A stretch of DNA of 64,000 bases from Allobaculum sp. Allo2 (GTDB taxonomy: Bacteria; Bacillota_I; Bacilli_A; Erysipelotrichales; Erysipelotrichaceae), in contig NZ_CP078088.1 in the NCBI RefSeq assembly GCF_022701175.1, forward strand, positions 2,170,001 through 2,234,000, written 5' to 3'. The notes under the pieces are model-generated. The model saw only the letters and a list, made by a program, of their open reading frames with translations, had not been told where the DNA came from and ran no database searches. Shown here piece after piece: positions 61,142 to 64,000 of the stretch (its first letter is position 1; the number at the start of each line of letters is the position of its first letter). The translations under genes and the position numbers were made by a program.

Positions 61142-63024
61142 TCAGCTGGTCCAGAGCTGACTGGATCGCAGGATTATTCCGATGCCGCCAATGCTCTGTC
61201 CAGCGCCAATCGACGCGTTGTAGCTTTCGTTTTGCACTATGAGCGTACGGCCGTTCTGGCTGAATACGGCGTTCCAGCCGCTCTGCACACGGAAATCCTG
61301 ATTCAATGGAATTTCCGCTTTCCAGCCGTTTACATCGTGATTTTCCTTGTTAGTCAGCGTCAGTTCATACTGTACGTAGTATTCCCCGTTTTCTGACCAG
61401 CTGTTTATCGTTTTCAGGGACCAGTTTAAAAAGCCGCTCTGTCCGGAAGACGGAGTATCCGGTTTTGGCAGATCCGGCTCAACGGGATCCGAAGGCTGCG
61501 GCAGTCCTGGATTTGGATTGGGCAGATGCGCTGGATAATGATGCGTATACGTCTCATAAAACCATTCTCCGGATGGGGTCAGGTCAGACAGCGAGAGGGA
61601 TGTCGTCGTTCCGGGCTTGAACAGCGCGGACGTTTCGTTCTTATCGCTTAACGCCCAGCCGACGCGGCTGATTCCGTATTCATTCAGCAAAGCGATCCAT
61701 GCATTTCCAGAGGCCGGATCGATCGTTCCGTTGCCGTCCGCCGAAGAAATTCCAAATTCCGTTACGAATACCGGCAGGCCCAGCGCATGCGCCGTTTTCA
61801 GCTTATCCCGGATCGGCTCCTTATGCGTCGCTGCATAAAAGTGCTGCGTATACATGATGTTCGAATAGCCCTGAAGCGGATCGCGGGCGGCAACGTCTAC
61901 ATCCTGAGACCAGGTCGGCGTACCGACAAGAATGACCGCGTCGGGATCGTGCCGGCGAATGATCGGAATGATCGTATTGGCATAGGCCTTTACGGAAGCC
62001 CAGTCCGTCCCGTTCGGTTCGTTGCAGATTTCATACAGAACGTGCTTCTCGCTGGCGTATTTAGCGGACATTTCATCAAAGAAGACTTTTGCCTGATCGA
62101 TATGCTGGTTGGGGTTGCCGTCGGACAAAATATGCCAGTCGATAATGACATACTGCCCCGTGGCTTTGGCCGCCTTCACGCCGCGATCGATGATCGCCTT
62201 CAGTTCGGTCTGGTTTCCACCGGAGCAGTAACCGCCGTATTCCTGGGTGTACAGCGCCAGCCGGATCACTCGGCTGTTCATCTGGGTATACAGAAAGCGG
62301 AATACATTTTCATTTACGTACTGCGGCATGTAGTTCAGTCCGAACGTACTGAATCCCTGCAGAACGACTTCCTGATTGTTCTCATCGAGAAGCTTCGTTC
62401 CCGAAACGTGGAGCGCTTTTAAGGAGCGATCGACCGGCACGCCTTCCTTCTCCGCATACCAGGCAATTCCTTCCGCCTTCCAGCCAAAGCGGACCAGAGC
62501 CTGATCTTCCTGCCGGCTTGTGGTGAAATTGTGCACACCGCTTTTCGCGTTCGGATTGTATTCGCGATAGACCGGCACGCGTTTCTGGGTATCGGAATAC
62601 CAGCCGATCTTTTCGTATCGCCAGCCGAGCTGAACCAAAGCATCCCGTTCGTGAAGATTGAGCGTGTAATGGTGATCGCCCGCATTCGGGTTATACAGAC
62701 GATACACCGGCTCTCCGCTCTGCGGAGCAAACCAGCCGATTCCCTCGTACTGCCAGCCATATGAGATCAGCGCGTTCTTTTCATGAAGATCCGCCGTATA
62801 AAAATGTTCTGAAGAGTTTGGATTATACAGCCGGTACATTTGTGTACTTGAGTCTGTTGCATCCTCCTCTGTCCCTTGGGACTGAGTCTGCTCATCCAAA
62901 GACCTGTCGAAAGAGTCCGTATTGGCCCAGACCGGCAGTGAGGACAAGGAAAGTACGATCGACGAAGCAAGAAGAATTTCAAAGGTTCGATCGATCGATT
63001 TCAGCAAACGATTTGTTTTTTCAT
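61142..63024 (-). CDS. Secreted GH5 endoglucanase with DUF5648-like repeats and C-terminal CBM2-like domain
   Basis: About 627 residues. Signal peptide, then three DUF5648-type repeats (RLYNPNSSEHFYT, GWQYEGIGW; RLYNPNAGDHHYT, GWRYEKIGW). The GH5 catalytic domain (about 200-480) has ASKHVLYEICNEPNGTD with the acid/base Glu and PVFVTEFGISSADG with the nucleophile Glu, plus YVIIDWHILSDGNPN. A Pro-rich linker precedes a carbohydrate-binding module like CBM2 (NGWKAEIPLNQDFRVQSGW). The uninterrupted frame starts at 63007; adding one T to the run at 63016-63021 gives the better start at 63024 with a basic MKKTNRLLK end. Likely hydrolyses beta-1,4-glucans outside the cell. Confidence 0.9.
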
Positions 63025-63342
63025 GCTTCCATTATATCGAGGCGGCTGAAAACACCCTTTCGCCACGCTGAGACAATTCCGTGCCCGATCAAAAGACACG
63101 CCTTCCTTCAGCGCTGAAAACAGAGGAAAGCTCACGCGGTTTTATCGCCAGCCGCATGGAAAAACCTTTGCCTTTTCACAGCGGATTTTAAACGTTTTCT
63201 CTACACTCAAGCGGCCCTGCGAAAGGCAGTGAAAGTTTTTTGAAAGCATGCCCCATAGATATATGATCTTTATATAAAGTATATTTGTATTTTTTACATT
63301 GTTAAATGACATATTTCGTGTTTGTTGAAAACAGAAACCTGC
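63025..63342. other. Intergenic region between endoglucanase and cold-shock gene
   Basis: About 320 bases; AT-rich from 63230 on. A TATAAT on the minus strand at 63031-63036, close to the endoglucanase start, may be a -10 box. No gene recognised. Confidence 0.5.
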
Positions 63343-63371
63343 TTGACCTTTTTATCCAAAGTCTATATAAT
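63343..63371 (+). promoter_or_regulatory. Promoter of the cold-shock gene
   Basis: TTGACC and TATAAT separated by 17 bases, a near-perfect sigma-70 promoter. It implies a leader of about 125 bases before the start codon, as usual for cold-shock genes. Confidence 0.88.
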
Positions 63372-63502
63372 TGCTGATGTAAAGGATAGATTTCATACTG
63401 ATTTTTAGAAACTGGATATTCGCAGCTTTTTCGTTTTCCAGGTTCGCATTAAAAGCTCTCTTTTAATAATAAAATCTTCCAATCTATTCCGGGAGGTAAA
63501 AC
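63372..63502 (+). promoter_or_regulatory. Long 5' leader of the cold-shock gene
   Basis: About 130 bases between promoter and start, without an open frame. Long leaders that fold differently with temperature are known for cspA-type genes; here such folding is inferred. The ribosome site GGGAGG lies 6 bases before the ATG. Confidence 0.6.
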
Positions 63503-63709
63503 ATGAACACTGGAAAAGTGAAATGGTTCAACGCCGAAAAGGGTTACGGATTCATCACTGGTGAAGATGGAAAAGACGTATTCGTACACTACTCTTCCAT
63601 CAACCAGAAAGGCTACCGTTCCCTCGAGGAAGGCCAGACTGTTACCTACGACATCGTTGAAGGCGATCGTGGAAAACAGGCAGCTAACGTGACACCTGTT
63701 GCTGAATAA
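63503..63709 (+). CDS. Cold-shock protein (CspA family)
   Basis: 68 residues, intact. RNA/DNA-binding beta barrel: [19 protein letters not shown] contains RNP1 and VFVHYSSI is RNP2. It acts as an RNA chaperone, probably at low temperature or in rapid growth. Own promoter and terminator. Confidence 0.97.
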   Translation: MNTGKVKWFNAEKGYGFITGEDGKDVFVHYSSINQKGYRSLEEGQTVTYDIVEGDRGKQAANVTPVAE

Positions 63710-63733
63710 TCACAACCGAAAAATGAAAAAATT

Positions 63734-63755
63734 GAGCGCATCCGCGCTCTTTTTC
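63734..63755 (+). terminator. Terminator of the cold-shock gene
   Basis: GAGCGC pairs with GCGCTC over a four-base loop, then TTTTTCG. Confidence 0.88.
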
Positions 63756-63761
63756 GTTCAA

Positions 63762-63800
63762 AAGGGAGAGTTATCGACGCTGAGTCGACAGCTCTCCCTT
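63762..63800 (-). terminator. Terminator of the right-edge gene
   Basis: AAGGGAGAG pairs with CTCTCCCTT, with an inner TCGAC/GTCGA stem; on the minus strand TTTTG follows. It lies 58 bases past the stop at 63858. Confidence 0.75.
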
Positions 63801-63857
63801 GTGTTTTCTATTGTTGTCCAGTGTTTTTACATTTGAATTGAGCGGTCCGCTGGTCCG

Positions 63858-64000
63858 TTAGGCTTCCTGTCCAAAGCTGCGGTAATGCAGATCCACTTTG
63901 CTTTTGAGCTGCTGCTGGATCTGCGCAAATGCCTTCTGGAACATCGGCTCATCGTAAAGAATCAGATCAATATACGAATAGGACTTGCCGATGGCTCCGC
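63858..64000 (-). CDS. C-terminal end of an unidentified protein, 5' end outside window
   Basis: Only the last 47 or so codons are visible: GAIGKSYSYIDLILYDEPMF, then a helix rich in Gln (QIQQQLKSK) and the end YRSFGQEA. Nothing in this tail allows a family call. It is followed by its own terminator and lies convergent to the cold-shock gene. Confidence 0.6.
   Translation of the reverse strand, partial: GAIGKSYSYIDLILYDEPMFQKAFAQIQQQLKSKVDLHYRSFGQEA

Noticed and set aside
1..64000. CRISPR arrays, prophage, integrative element or rRNA operon
   Set aside because: No regularly spaced repeats, phage structural or integrase genes, or rRNA sequence were seen.

Overview
The window reads as chromosome from a low-to-mid GC Gram-positive bacterium. 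The gene families and the murG-murB-divIB order suggest the Erysipelotrichaceae or relatives; this is inferred from gene content, not from a tree. Most genes read on the minus strand up to about 42.6 kb, and the threonine and methionine operons read on the plus strand.

Layout. 0-2.6 kb: peptidoglycan and division genes murG, murB and divIB (divIB runs off the left edge). 2.6-7 kb: two tandem copies of a membrane-anchored zinc-ribbon protein with a C39-like pseudopeptidase domain, then a class B sortase. 7-12 kb: nagB, a GNAT acetyltransferase and a large secreted papain-family (C1A) protease with a lectin-like domain. 12.3-22 kb: amino-sugar PTS genes (IIB, IIC, IID), an AraC-type regulator, a first IS66-family element, then PTS IIA and an AgaS-like isomerase. 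22-32.4 kb: a membrane protein, an aldose epimerase, a HAD phosphatase, the primary sigma factor rpoD, a patatin lipase, malic enzyme, pepT and a CBS-containing pyrophosphatase. 32.6-36 kb: a secreted esterase with an F5/8C domain, tRNA-Thr and maf. 36.3-38.8 kb: a second, almost identical IS66 element. 38.8-46.2 kb: a DUF1461 membrane protein, an ACT-domain regulator, thrB and thrC, facing a divergent hom - aspartokinase - asd operon. 46.4-50.8 kb: a secreted amidase-like protein, a CBM9-like lipoprotein, an ECF transporter S component and a DUF4430 lipoprotein. 50.9-55.9 kb: a B12-dependent methionine operon (free-standing MetH reactivation domain, metH, homocysteine methyltransferase/MTHFR). 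56.2-58.8 kb: a lipoprotein, an ECF-type sigma factor and an anti-sigma factor. 58.9-64 kb: tRNA-Leu, a leucine-rich-repeat protein, a secreted GH5 endoglucanase and a cold-shock protein.

How the genes work together. AgaS, NagB and the mannose-family PTS form an amino-sugar uptake and catabolism route. The secreted protease, esterase, endoglucanase and sugar-binding lipoprotein fit a gut polymer-degrading lifestyle. Aspartate is converted to threonine by the divergent thr genes. Methionine synthesis here depends on B12, and the divergent ECF-S/DUF4430 pair is a plausible corrinoid uptake unit.

A caution governs the whole annotation. About half of the protein genes are broken by single-base shifts at homopolymer runs that are one base short. 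The two IS copies differ from each other at the same kind of site, and even a tRNA seems to lack one base. These breaks are most likely base-calling errors, so split frames are reported as single genes spanning the break.
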